From the NCBI GenBank assembly GCA_046351135.1, contig JAXLZA010000005.1:124001-188000 (forward strand): a stretch of DNA of 64,000 nucleotides. Direction: 5' to 3'. Below the pieces are notes generated by a model. It saw only the letters and a program-made list of their open reading frames with translations. It was not told the origin of the DNA and searched no databases. Within the stretch, counting starts at the first letter, position 1; every line of letters begins with the position of its first letter. A program made the translations under genes and the position numbers. This DNA comes from UBA4427 sp046351135. Its GTDB lineage: Bacteria > Myxococcota_A > UBA9160 > UBA4427. Shown one piece after another: positions 20,064-28,295 of the stretch.

Positions 20064-21275
20064 TCAGATCCCCGCGGCCTCGTGCACCGCGCGACAGGCC
20101 TCGAGATCCTCGATCGCCGCCTCCGCCCGCTGCAGGAACGCGGCGGCGAAGCGGCGCCGCGCGGGCGTCGCGTCGTCCGGGAGCGTCACGACCTGACACG
20201 AGGCCGGCGCGAGATAGGCGGCCTGGATGCGATAGGCGCGGAAGGCCTCGTCCCGGTCGATCCCGGAGCCTCCGAGCGCGCGCCGGACGGCGAGGTAGTG
20301 GTCGAGGAGCCGACGCTCCTCGCGCCGGCGATCCTCGACGGAGAGCGCCATCTGCAGGAAGTAGGCGACGTCGCGGAGCGGCGTCGACACGACGAGCATG
20401 CCCCAGTCGAGGAAGCCGACGCGGCCGACGGCGGCGCTCGCGACGCGGGCCGACTCGGGGGCGGCGGCGCCGGCCGGGTCGAAGAAGAGATTCCCGATGT
20501 GGGTGTCGCCGTGGATCACGGTCGACGGGCCCGCGGCCCAGAGGGCGTGGAGCGCGGGCTGGTGGTCGACGTAGAGCCGCGACGCCTCGGCGAAGGCCTC
20601 GCCGAAGCCGTCGCGCCGGCGCGCGAGGGCGAAGGCGAGACGCGTCGAGCCGTAGTCGGAGGGCGGATCCGGCGGCTTCACGAAGCCCGCCTCCCGGGCA
20701 CGGCGGCCGGGGTCTTCGTAGCGCACGTGGAGGTCGGCAAGATCGGCGAGCGCGTCGGCGGCGGCATCGGGCGGGACGCTCTCGGGGCCGGAGGAGACGG
20801 TGCAGCCCGCGAGGCGCAGGTCCTCGAGCAGGAGCACGAAGCGGCCGTCGCCCGCGTCGGAGCGCGCGACGAAGGCCCGCGGCACGCGCAGCTTGAGCAG
20901 CGGCGCGAGCTCGGCATAGAAGCGGGCCTCGCGGAGCCCCATGCCGGTCGCCGCGATCGCCGCGCGCCGCGCCGGCTCGACGGGGAGGAGCTTGCAGAAG
21001 AGCGACTCGGGAACGCCGGCGGGCTCGGCGAGGCGCACGCGCAGCCAGGCGTGGTTGTTCGTGACCTCGGCCCGATCGGCGACCTCGACCGACTCGACGC
21101 GCACGCCGGGATGCCGCTCGCGCAGCGCCGCCTCGAGCCAGGCGGCGTCGATCGCCTCGGCGCGGTCGGGGATGGAGTCGGCGGCAGGGCCCGTCGGCGA
21201 GCCCGTCGGGGCGCCCGGGATCGGGTCACGCGGGTTTGCGCGGGCCGCGTCGGGAGGCGTGCCCTGCCCCGCCAT
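20064..21275 (-). CDS. APH-type phosphotransferase (possible hydroxyacyl-CoA kinase)
   Basis: A 403-residue protein of the aminoglycoside phosphotransferase/choline kinase-like fold. The catalytic loop HGDTHIGN spans H255-N262 with Asp257, and the metal-binding DWG starts at Asp290. The N-terminal lobe has LFCKLLPVE, with the ATP-binding lysine, and LLLEDL. Homologues adjoining acyl-CoA genes include 4-hydroxyacyl-CoA kinases related to the ACAD10/11 and LvaA kinase domains, so a CoA-ester kinase is more likely than antibiotic resistance here (inference from context). The ATG at 21275 lies 5 bases after the crotonase stop, so the two are coupled. It is the last gene of the operon starting near 25790. 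Confidence 0.75.
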   Translation of the reverse strand: MAGQGTPPDAARANPRDPIPGAPTGSPTGPAADSIPDRAEAIDAAWLEAALRERHPGVRVESVEVADRAEVTNNHAWLRVRLAEPAGVPESLFCKLLPVEPARRAAIAATGMGLREARFYAELAPLLKLRVPRAFVARSDAGDGRFVLLLEDLRLAGCTVSSGPESVPPDAAADALADLADLHVRYEDPGRRAREAGFVKPPDPPSDYGSTRLAFALARRRDGFGEAFAEASRLYVDHQPALHALWAAGPSTVIHGDTHIGNLFFDPAGAAAPESARVASAAVGRVGFLDWGMLVVSTPLRDVAYFLQMALSVEDRRREERRLLDHYLAVRRALGGSGIDRDEAFRAYRIQAAYLAPASCQVVTLPDDATPARRRFAAAFLQRAEAAIEDLEACRAVHEAAGI

Positions 21276-21280
21276 CGCGC

Positions 21281-22057
21281 CTAACGCCCCTGCTTCACGC
21301 GATCGAGGATCTCGCTCGCCCCGACCTTCCCGAGATGGGGGCCGGCCTGGAGGTCGCCCAGCGTCCGGATCACGCCGCGGCCGCCGCGGGCGTCCATCGC
21401 GGTGTGGACCGCGCGCTTGTTGACCGCGAGGACGGCGGTCGGCACCGCCGCCATCCGCCCCGCGATCTCGAGCACCTTCGCCTCGAGCTCCGCCGCCGGG
21501 AAGGCCTGGTTGACGAGCCCGATCGCCGCCGCCTCGGCCCCGGAGAACTCGCGGCCCGCGACCTGCAGCTCCATCGCGTGGCGCCAGGAGAGCCCGACCG
21601 GGAACCAGTCGAAGTCCGGGAGCGCGAAGCGCGTGACCGGATGGGAGAGCCGCGCGTCGCTCGCCGCGTAGGCGAGATCGCAGGCCCCGACCAGCTCGAG
21701 CCCGCCCGCCATCGCATAGCCATGGACCTGGGCGATCACCGGCTTCGCGAGATCCCAGATCGACATCCAGCCCTCGGAGACGTGACGCGCCCACTGCATG
21801 CCGACCTGGGGCGTGAAGTAGGGCTGGTCCTTGCCGAGATCGGAGCCGAGGTCGTAGCCCGAGGAGAAGCAGGGCCCCGCGCCGCGCACGATCGAGACGC
21901 GGACGCTCTCGTCCCCGTCGGCGGCCTGCAGCGCGCCGAGCAGGGCCCCGCGCAGGGCGTTGTTCAGGGCGTTGCGCTTCTCCGGCCGATTGAGCGTGAT
22001 GCGTCGGACGCCCGCCACCGGCTCGTCGATCAGGACCCACTGCGTCTCACCGCTCAT
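21281..22057 (-). CDS. Enoyl-CoA hydratase/isomerase (crotonase) family
   Basis: A 258-residue crotonase with the segments RITLNRPEKRNALN, GAGPCFSSGYDLGSDL (first oxyanion-hole loop) and VHGYAMAGGLELVGACDLAYA (second loop). The helix after it reads ALPDFDWFPVGLSW, which lacks the usual paired glutamates of a mitochondrial-type hydratase, so isomerase, hydrolase or ring-cleavage chemistry is possible. The start at 22057 has a GAGGGG ribosome site. It lies between an SDR (22902-22117) and the coupled phosphotransferase. Confidence 0.85.
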   Translation of the reverse strand: MSGETQWVLIDEPVAGVRRITLNRPEKRNALNNALRGALLGALQAADGDESVRVSIVRGAGPCFSSGYDLGSDLGKDQPYFTPQVGMQWARHVSEGWMSIWDLAKPVIAQVHGYAMAGGLELVGACDLAYAASDARLSHPVTRFALPDFDWFPVGLSWRHAMELQVAGREFSGAEAAAIGLVNQAFPAAELEAKVLEIAGRMAAVPTAVLAVNKRAVHTAMDARGGRGVIRTLGDLQAGPHLGKVGASEILDRVKQGR

Positions 22058-22086
22058 CCGCCCCTCCCTCCCGCTCTTCGCTTCGT

Positions 22087-22105
22087 CGCGCGGCGAAGCC
22101 GCGCG
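22087..22105 (-). other. Intra-operon hairpin between SDR and crotonase
   Basis: CGCGCGGC (22087-22094) and GCCGCGCG (22098-22105) form a perfect 8-bp stem with a GAA loop in the 59-base gap between the SDR stop (22117) and the crotonase start (22057). There is no T-tract. It may attenuate transcription or protect mRNA ends. Confidence 0.45.
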
Positions 22106-22116
22106 TCCGCGCGCCT

Positions 22117-22902
22117 CTAGAACCACTGCCCCGCGGTGACGTGGAGCTCGACGCCCGTGACGTTCCTCGCGCGGTCCGACGCCAGGAACAGGCACGCCTC
22201 GGCGATGTCCTCCGGATCGACGTGGCGCCCGAGGACCGCCGACTTCGCGAGCCTTCGGCTCATCTCCTCCGGCGTCGTCTGCTGGCCCGCCGCCATCTGC
22301 TCGATCAGGCGGTCGAGGGGCTCGCCGGTCGTGTAGCCCGGGGTCACGATGTTGACCCGCACGTTCCTGCGACCCATCTCCCGGGCGAGGGTCTTCGAGG
22401 CGGCGATCATCGCGAGCTTCGTCGAGCTGTACTCGCTCATCTTCGCCTGCAGCATCGTCGTCGCGAGCGTCCCGATGTTGATGATCGAGCCGCCGCCCCC
22501 CTCCGCCATCCGCAGCGCGGCCTCGCCGCAGACGGTCATGGTCCCGGCGACGTTCAGCTGGAACGACTCGGCGTAGGCCTTCCAGTCCATCTCGGCGACG
22601 GCGGCGCGCTTGTGGGGATGGGTCGCGACGTTGACGAGGACGTCGACGCGCCCCATCGCCTCGACCGTGCGCGCCACGATGCGGCGGCAGTCGTCGAGAT
22701 CCTTGAGATCCGCGGCCACCGCGAGAAAGCGCCGCCCGGTCTGCTCCGCGAGCTCGCGCGCCATCGCCTCGAGCGGCTCGGCGCGGCGCGCCGCGACCAC
22801 GACGCTGGCCCCGTCCCGTGCGAAGGCGAGCGCCGTCGCCCGCCCGATCCCCGGCCCAGCCCCCGTCACGATGGCCACGCGGCCCCTCAGCGTCCGATCC
22901 AC
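22117..22902 (-). CDS. SDR family oxidoreductase
   Basis: A 261-residue classical SDR with TGAGPGIG cofactor loop (residues 14-21), NVAT in place of the usual NAG, and the active-site YSSTK. The residue 13 before the tyrosine, normally Ser, is Thr in INIGTLATT; this is tolerated in some SDRs. GTG at 22902 is the start, preceded by GAGGAGGGG. It is the fifth gene of the minus-strand operon. A dehydrogenase acting on a hydroxyacyl or hydroxycyclic CoA ester would fit the crotonase neighbour (inference). Confidence 0.85.
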   Translation of the reverse strand: MDRTLRGRVAIVTGAGPGIGRATALAFARDGASVVVAARRAEPLEAMARELAEQTGRRFLAVAADLKDLDDCRRIVARTVEAMGRVDVLVNVATHPHKRAAVAEMDWKAYAESFQLNVAGTMTVCGEAALRMAEGGGGSIINIGTLATTMLQAKMSEYSSTKLAMIAASKTLAREMGRRNVRVNIVTPGYTTGEPLDRLIEQMAAGQQTTPEEMSRRLAKSAVLGRHVDPEDIAEACLFLASDRARNVTGVELHVTAGQWF

Positions 22903-22960
22903 GGCCCCTCCTCGCCCGACGGCGACCCGGCGAGCCGCGTCTGCCCTGGCTGCGCCCCGC

Positions 22961-23311
22961 TCAGAAGATCCAGCCCGGCGCGCCCTCTTCGGGGACCTCG
23001 TGGACCCAGTGGAACTCGAAGCCGTGGCGCAGGGCGTAGACCTCGTCGGCGTTGCCGTCGCCGATGTGGATCCAGCGCGTCGCCTGGGGAAAGCGCGCCT
23101 TGACCTCGTCGAGCTTGTGCTTGTGGCCGACGAAGTCCATGACGATGCCGTGGCGCTCCCAGAGGCGCTCCTGATCGGAGACGACGCGGTCGGAGGAGGA
23201 GCCGACGATGTAGCCGAGCGCGCGGGCGCGGTGGATCAGGCGCAGGGGGATCGAGCCCGGCGGATCCCCGACCTCGAGGGTCCCGTCGATGTCGAGGCTG
23301 AGGAGCACCAT
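22961..23311 (-). CDS. Small HAD-like hydrolase
   Basis: A 116-residue single-domain HAD-superfamily protein. Motif I is DIDGTL near the N-terminus (nucleophile and acid Asp residues), SSSDR serves as motif II, the lysine motif is in HKHKLDEVK, and motif III/IV appears as GDGNADE. No cap domain is present, so it may dephosphorylate macromolecules or large phosphate esters, or act as a phosphatase for the product of the operon's kinase (speculative). Its start follows the VOC-gene stop by 3 bases. Confidence 0.8.
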   Translation of the reverse strand: MVLLSLDIDGTLEVGDPPGSIPLRLIHRARALGYIVGSSSDRVVSDQERLWERHGIVMDFVGHKHKLDEVKARFPQATRWIHIGDGNADEVYALRHGFEFHWVHEVPEEGAPGWIF

Positions 23312-23314
23312 CGC

Positions 23315-23788
23315 CTACTCCGCCTGCACGTTGCCGCCCGACCAGGGCCGCTGCGTCAGCTCGATCAGGACCGGGTCGGTCTTGCGCTCGAGGTAGGTGT
23401 ATTTGATCTCGTCGCTCATCGCGTGGTACCAGATCGGCTCGAAGCCGAGGGGCGCAGCCCTTGCGACGACGGCGTCGAGATCGGGGACGTGGAACGAGAG
23501 GTGGTGCATCCCGGAGCCGCCGCGCTCGAGGAACTCGCGGTGGGGCGTGTCGCCGCTGACCCACTCGATCAGCTCGATCTCGAGAGGGCCCGTGTAGGCG
23601 ATCGCGAGCCGCAGGCGATACGGCGACGGCTTGCCGCGGAAGGTCGCGCCCTCGGTCAGGCCGTAGTCGACGATCCGGAAATCGCCGAAGAGCGGCCGAT
23701 AGAGCTCGATCGCCGGCTCGAGCTTCGGATAGACGAAGCCGACCTGACAGCAGGGCGGCAGATCGAGGGCGGTGCGGACGTCGTGCAT
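23315..23788 (-). CDS. VOC family (glyoxalase/dioxygenase-fold) protein
   Basis: A 157-residue vicinal-oxygen-chelate protein with two beta-alpha-beta-beta-beta modules. CCQVGFVYPKLEPAIELYRPLFG starts module 1 in outline (first metal position Gln rather than His). GMHHLSFHVPDLDAVV opens module 2 with the conserved His, and LIELTQR provides the Glu. It resembles methylmalonyl-CoA epimerase-like members more than extradiol dioxygenases. The metal-site pattern suggests a divalent-metal epimerase or lyase. It is the third gene of the operon, after bacterioferritin. Confidence 0.75.
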   Translation of the reverse strand: MHDVRTALDLPPCCQVGFVYPKLEPAIELYRPLFGDFRIVDYGLTEGATFRGKPSPYRLRLAIAYTGPLEIELIEWVSGDTPHREFLERGGSGMHHLSFHVPDLDAVVARAAPLGFEPIWYHAMSDEIKYTYLERKTDPVLIELTQRPWSGGNVQAE

Positions 23789-23811
23789 GGAACTCCTCGG
23801 ATCCGCGTCGA

Positions 23812-24282
23812 TCAGTCGTGGATCATCTGCGCGAGATAGCGCTCGCGGCCGATCTCCTTGACGAGATGGAGCTGGGTCTCGTGCCAGTCGATCGACTCCT
23901 CCTCGTCCTTCAGGATCGCCTCGAGCAGGTCCCGCGTCCCGTTGTCCGCCTTCTCGCGGGCGAGGGCGACGCCCTTGTTGAGGCGGGCGACCGCCTCCTT
24001 CTCGAGGGCGAGGTCGAGGTTGTGCTGCTCGATCGGGTCCTCGCCGACGCGCACCGGATGCATCCGCTGCATGTTCGGGATTCCCTCGAGGTAGAGGATC
24101 CGCTCGATCACCCGATCGGCGTGCTTCATCTCCTCGATCGACTCCTCGCGCTTCTTCTTGGAGAGCTTCTTGTAGCCCCAGTTGGCGCACATCTTGTGGT
24201 GGATGAAGTACTGGTTGATCCCCGTCAGCTCGGACGTGAGGATCTCGTTCAGGGCTTCGACGACTGCCGGATCTCCGCGCAT
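23812..24282 (-). CDS. bfr: Bacterioferritin with altered ferroxidase site
   Basis: A 156-residue four-helix-bundle bacterioferritin aligning without gaps to the E. coli numbering in the parts I can recall. Haem-ligand Met52 is in EEMKHAD, and ferroxidase residues Glu18, Glu51, His54, Glu94 and Glu127 are present. Position 130, normally His in E. coli (EEGHIDW), is Ser here (EEESIDWH), with a His at 134 instead. Storage of iron in 24-mers with interfacial haem is the family role; iron oxidation kinetics may differ. AAAGGGGAG precedes the ATG at 24282. Its placement second in a catabolic operon, after a flavoprotein, is unusual. Confidence 0.9.
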   Translation of the reverse strand: MRGDPAVVEALNEILTSELTGINQYFIHHKMCANWGYKKLSKKKREESIEEMKHADRVIERILYLEGIPNMQRMHPVRVGEDPIEQHNLDLALEKEAVARLNKGVALAREKADNGTRDLLEAILKDEEESIDWHETQLHLVKEIGRERYLAQMIHD

Positions 24283-24317
24283 GGTGCTCCCCTTTCGATC
24301 GGACGCGTTCCCGAACC

Positions 24318-25790
24318 TTAACGCCCCGCCGCGACCCGCGCCGCGTGGCGCCCCGCCCGGCGGCCGAAGAAGGTCGACTCCCCGATGCAGGTCCCGCTCG
24401 AGTAGCCCGTCCCCTCCTGGGCGATGTTCGAGGCACAGCCGCCGATCGCGTACAGCCCGGGGATCGCCCTGCCCTTCGCGTCGAGCACCTCGCCGTCGAT
24501 CGAGACGTCGAGCCCGCCGAGGGTGAAGCACATGTAGGCCGCCGCACCGACCGACGCGTCGAGCACGGCGTAGGGCGGATGGGTCAGGGGCTTGAGCCAC
24601 TTCTTCCCCTTGTGGAAGTCCGGATCCTCGCCCTTCTCGGCCGCTTCGTTGTAGCGGCGCATCGTCTCGACGAGCGAGCCCTTCGGCAGCGCGAGCGCGA
24701 CCTCGATCTCCTCGAGGGTCTCGAAGGCGTCGACGAGGGGATAGGCTCCGTAGCTCGGCACGCCGGGGACGTAGGTCGCCTCGTCGAGGATGAGCCAGCC
24801 CTTCCGGTCGGGCTGCTGCGTCGTGAAGATCGACGAGCGCGAGTGGTAGCAGTCCTCCGCCACGTACCGCTTGCCGAGCTTGTTGACGAGGATGCCCTTG
24901 ATGTGGCTCTCCGGCGGATAGAACGCCGCCGAGACGAGCGCCCCGTCCATGTGCTTGAGGACGCCGCCGGCGGCGAGGCCCAGCTGATGGCCCGCTCCGT
25001 CGTCGTTCGGCGTGTACTGGCGGAAGTAGCCGGGCACGAGCAGCTCGGGGCAGTACTTCGCGAGCATCTCCTCGTTCTCGGTGAACTGGCCCGCCGCGAG
25101 GACGACGCCCTTGCGCGCGCGCACCGCCGGCTTCTCCTCGCCGAAGACCCGGTAGGTCAGCCCGACGATGCGGCCGTTCTCGCGCACGAGCTGCTGGACG
25201 TGGGCGTCGGTCACGATCCGCACGCCGAGCTCCTTCGCCTTCGCGATCAGGATCTCCATCATCTTCGCGCCGCCCGCCTCGCCGACCTGGGCGACCTTGT
25301 GGCCGCGGGGCACGGGCTGGGCCTTCTCGCGGAAGGGCCAGGCCTCCTCGTTGCCCGACCAGATCAGGCACTCGTCCGTCGGCTGGAGCACGTGCTTGCC
25401 CTTGTACATCGTGTCGTTGAAGGGCACGCCGTGGGCGACCAGCCAGTCGAAGTGGGCGACCGACTTCTCGCAGTACTCCCGGATCTTCTTCTCGTCGGGC
25501 TCCGGGGTGTTCATCATCAGGTACTGGAACATGTCCTCGACGGTGTCCTGGAAGCCGACCGCCTTCTGGACCCGGGTCCCGCCGCCGAGGTAGAGATGGC
25601 CGGCCGCCATCATCGTGACGCCGCCGCCCCCGCTCGCGCGCTCGAGCACGAGCACGTCGGCGCCCGCCTCCCGCGCCTCGATCGCCGCACAGACCCCCGA
25701 GCAGCCCAGCCCGACGATCACCACGTCGGCCTCGTCGCCCCACTTCGCGACCTGCTTCGCGTCGAGGACTCCGTATTGCGTCTTGCTCAT
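24318..25790 (-). CDS. FAD-dependent oxidoreductase (fumarate reductase/KstD-like)
   Basis: A 490-residue flavoprotein paralogous to the one at 15989. It has the dinucleotide motif GLGCSGVCAAIEAREAG (about residues 27-43), the AAGHLYLGGGT segment, GVVLAAGQFTEN, and the C-terminal FAD segment IPGLYAIGGCASNIAQEGTGYSSG. No signal or haem motif. It probably desaturates a cyclic or CoA-linked substrate in the way of 3-ketosteroid dehydrogenases, or reduces a double bond in the way of fumarate reductase; direction and substrate are unknown. It is first in a run of seven same-strand genes with gaps of 3-59 bases. Confidence 0.87.
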   Translation of the reverse strand: MSKTQYGVLDAKQVAKWGDEADVVIVGLGCSGVCAAIEAREAGADVLVLERASGGGGVTMMAAGHLYLGGGTRVQKAVGFQDTVEDMFQYLMMNTPEPDEKKIREYCEKSVAHFDWLVAHGVPFNDTMYKGKHVLQPTDECLIWSGNEEAWPFREKAQPVPRGHKVAQVGEAGGAKMMEILIAKAKELGVRIVTDAHVQQLVRENGRIVGLTYRVFGEEKPAVRARKGVVLAAGQFTENEEMLAKYCPELLVPGYFRQYTPNDDGAGHQLGLAAGGVLKHMDGALVSAAFYPPESHIKGILVNKLGKRYVAEDCYHSRSSIFTTQQPDRKGWLILDEATYVPGVPSYGAYPLVDAFETLEEIEVALALPKGSLVETMRRYNEAAEKGEDPDFHKGKKWLKPLTHPPYAVLDASVGAAAYMCFTLGGLDVSIDGEVLDAKGRAIPGLYAIGGCASNIAQEGTGYSSGTCIGESTFFGRRAGRHAARVAAGR

Positions 25791-26011
25791 GTCGTTCCTT
25801 TCATCGCAGCCCGAGGTCCGCGCGCCCGGGTTCCCGCGTCAGGGTCCCGTCGTCGCCCCGGTGTGCCGGCGCCCGGCTGGGCGATTCGCGCTTCGCCTGG
25901 TCACCCTTGGGCCTGGGGGGCGGCCCGGGTGCGTCCCGCTCCCCGACCGCGGCCGGACGGTAGAACACGTCGCAGCCGCCGCGCACGCCGGCCCGAGCCG
26001 GACGGCGGACG

Positions 26012-26031
26012 CGCCACCGCCCGCCACCGCC
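26012..26031 (+). repeat. 10-bp tandem repeat
   Basis: CGCCACCGCC is repeated twice head to tail (26012-26031) and then partly again (CGCCGCACC), in the 277-base gap between the FAD oxidoreductase start (25790) and the alcohol dehydrogenase stop (26068). I see nothing else recognisable in this gap. Confidence 0.6.
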
Positions 26032-26067
26032 CGCCGCACCGAGGCCCCGACGAGCCCGTCCCCGCGC

Positions 26068-27096
26068 TCAGGGCTGGACGATGACCTTGCATTCCGTCGT
26101 CGGCTTGCGCAGCCGCTCGAACGCCCCCGGCAGCTCGTCGAGCCCGATCCGGTCCGTCACCATCGGCAGCGGATCGAGGCGACCGGCCTCGAGCATCGCG
26201 AGGGTCAGCTCGTAGTCCTGGCGCCGGTAGTAGGAGCAGAACTGGAGCGTGAGCTCCTTGGCCCCGAACACGAGCGGGACGTAGCTGTCCGGCGCCATGC
26301 ACATCCCCGCCGACAGGATCTTCGCCCCCCGCGGCGCGATCTGGGCGATCTGCTGGACGACGCCCGGCCGCCCGACGCACTCGAAGGCGAGGCGCGGCGC
26401 GTGCCCCGTCGCCCGCTCGAAGGCCGGGAGCAGCTCCTCCCGCGCCGGATCGACCAGATCCGTCGCACCGAACTTCGCCGCCAGCGCGCGGCGGTGGCCC
26501 GCCGGATCGCTGACGACGACCCGGCGCGCGCCGAGGATCTTCGCCCAGACGGCGACCGCGAGGCCGACGGGCCCGGCCCCGACGACCAGCACGTCCTCCC
26601 CCGTCGCCAGCCCGGCGACGTCGACCGCGTGGAGGCCGACCGCGAGCGGCTCGACCATCGCTCCGTCCGCGCTCGCGACGCAGTCGGGGAGGCGGAAGGT
26701 CATGCGGTCGCCGCCGATCGCGTACTCGGCGTAGCCGCCGCCGATGTCCCCGAAGCCGGTGGCCCGCAGGCGTGGGCAGCCCATCACGTCGCCGGAGAGG
26801 CAGGCGAGGCAGCTCCCGCAGCTGATGCCGGGCATCGTGCAGACCCGGTCGCCCTCGCGCCACGGGCCGTGCGGCCCCTTCGCGTCGCGGCCGACGGCGA
26901 CGATCTCACCGGCGAACTCGTGGCCCATGACGGTCCCCCGGCGCACCGCCCCGCCGAGCTCCGTCACGTGGAGATCCGACCCGCAGATCCCGCAGCCCCT
27001 GACCCGCAGCAGGACCTCCCCCGGTCCCGGCGCCGGGTCCGGAACGGTCGTGACCTCCATGGGCTTGCCCGACTCGATGAAGCAGGCGGCGCGCAT
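26068..27096 (-). CDS. Zinc-dependent alcohol dehydrogenase (MDR family)
   Basis: A 342-residue medium-chain dehydrogenase. The catalytic zinc site GCGICGSDLHVTE is near residues 34-46 and GHEFAG follows. The structural zinc tetrad CGSCLACLSGDVMGC (C-x2-C-x2-C-x7-C) is intact. The Rossmann motif is VVGAGPVGLAVAVWA, and the acidic DPAGHR stretch after strand beta-2 suggests NAD rather than NADP. Substrates range from polyols to threonine. It is divergent from the LLM oxidoreductase at 27232 and upstream of the seven-gene operon, from which a 277-base gap separates it. Confidence 0.87.
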   Translation of the reverse strand: MRAACFIESGKPMEVTTVPDPAPGPGEVLLRVRGCGICGSDLHVTELGGAVRRGTVMGHEFAGEIVAVGRDAKGPHGPWREGDRVCTMPGISCGSCLACLSGDVMGCPRLRATGFGDIGGGYAEYAIGGDRMTFRLPDCVASADGAMVEPLAVGLHAVDVAGLATGEDVLVVGAGPVGLAVAVWAKILGARRVVVSDPAGHRRALAAKFGATDLVDPAREELLPAFERATGHAPRLAFECVGRPGVVQQIAQIAPRGAKILSAGMCMAPDSYVPLVFGAKELTLQFCSYYRRQDYELTLAMLEAGRLDPLPMVTDRIGLDELPGAFERLRKPTTECKVIVQP

Positions 27097-27219
27097 CGCG
27101 GATCCTCCCTGGCGGCGAAGACGGGGTCCGGAGCGGGCCCGCCGATCGTCCGGTCGGCCGAGCGTATCACGCGGCCCGGCGCGCCGAGCGGCCGACGTGT
27201 GGCGCGGGCGCGCCTCGCT

Positions 27220-27225
27220 TATCGT
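27220..27225 (+). promoter_or_regulatory. Candidate -10 box placing the transcript start at the ATG
   Basis: TATCGT lies exactly 6 bases before the ATG at 27232. A -10 element here would start transcription at or next to the A of the ATG, giving a leaderless mRNA. No Shine-Dalgarno sequence is present before this ATG, which is consistent. Confidence 0.35.
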
Positions 27226-27231
27226 CGGGGC

Positions 27232-28251
27232 ATGGCCCGGCCGCTCTCGCTCTCGGTCGTCGAGCAAACCCCGCTGCGCAAGGGCGGCACGGGGGCGGAC
27301 GCCCTGCGCGAGTCGGTGGAGCTGGCGATCGCCTGCGAGCGCTGGGGCTATGCGCGCGTCTGGGTCGCCGAGCACCACAACATCGCCGGCATCGCCAGCA
27401 CGAGCCCCGAGATCCTGATCGGCCAGATCGCGGGGGCGACCCGCACGATCCGCGTCGGCTCGGGGGGCGTCATGCTGCCCCACTACAGCGCCTTCAAGGT
27501 CGCCGAGAACTTCCGGATGCTCGAGACGCTCTTCCCGGGGCGGATCGATCTCGGCCTCGGCCGGGCGCCCGGCGGCGACCAGCGGACGCTGATGGCGCTC
27601 GCGTACCCGGGCCGCCCGAACGACGTGCGCGCCTATCCCGAGCAGGTCGACGACCTGATCGGCTTCCTCGCGGACGACCTGCCGCCGGGGCATCCCTTCG
27701 CCGGGATGCGCATCGGTGCGCCGTGCGAGGGCATGCCCGAGATCTGGCTGCTCGGCTCGGGCGTCGACTCGGCCCTGCTCGCGGCGGATCGCGGCCTGCC
27801 CTTCAGCTTCGCCCACTTCTTCGGCAACTCGAGCCAGGGCCCCGCGATCACCGAATACTATCGGAAGCACTTCCGGCCCTCGGCCCGCTGCCCCGAGCCG
27901 CGCGTCCACGTCGCCGTCCAGGTGATGTGCGCGGACACGCGGGAGGAGGCGGAGTGGCACGCCTCGAGCATGAAGCTCGGCCGCATCCAGATGGCGCGGA
28001 ACCAGGGTGGGAGCGGCATCGTCTCTCCGGAAGAGGCGGCGGCCCACGTCTTCACGCCGGAGGAGGAGGCCTTCCTCGCCCACTCCGGCATGCGCGCGAC
28101 CGTGGGCGATCCCGCGAGCGTCGCCGAGGAGCTGGTCGGGATCGCGGAACGCTACGGCAGCGACGAGCTCGGGATCGTCACGATCTGCTTCGACTTCGCG
28201 GCGCGGCTCCGGTCGTTCGAGCTCGTCGCCGGGCAGCTGCTCGGCGCGTGA
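27232..28251 (+). CDS. LLM class flavin-dependent oxidoreductase
   Basis: A 339-residue luciferase-like flavoprotein of the MsnO8/YhbW type. Recognisable segments are LSVVEQTPLRKGGT, the AEHHNIAGIASTSPEILIGQ active-site stretch, RVGSGGVMLPHYS, the glycine-rich RIDLGLGRAPGGDQRT, and a C-terminal VGDPASVAEELVGIAERYG found in FMN-dependent members. FMN is thus likelier than F420. Length and features are normal. It is divergent from the zinc alcohol dehydrogenase (135-base gap), and a small secreted protein gene follows. Confidence 0.88.
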   Translation: MARPLSLSVVEQTPLRKGGTGADALRESVELAIACERWGYARVWVAEHHNIAGIASTSPEILIGQIAGATRTIRVGSGGVMLPHYSAFKVAENFRMLETLFPGRIDLGLGRAPGGDQRTLMALAYPGRPNDVRAYPEQVDDLIGFLADDLPPGHPFAGMRIGAPCEGMPEIWLLGSGVDSALLAADRGLPFSFAHFFGNSSQGPAITEYYRKHFRPSARCPEPRVHVAVQVMCADTREEAEWHASSMKLGRIQMARNQGGSGIVSPEEAAAHVFTPEEEAFLAHSGMRATVGDPASVAEELVGIAERYGSDELGIVTICFDFAARLRSFELVAGQLLGA

Positions 28252-28295
28252 TCGACCGCCGTGCGAAACCACGCGCTTGCGAGAGGGAGGAGACG

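Noticed and set aside
20064..21275. Antibiotic-resistance reading of the phosphotransferase
   Set aside because: The APH fold alone does not show resistance. Coupling to a crotonase in a catabolic operon makes a metabolic kinase more likely.
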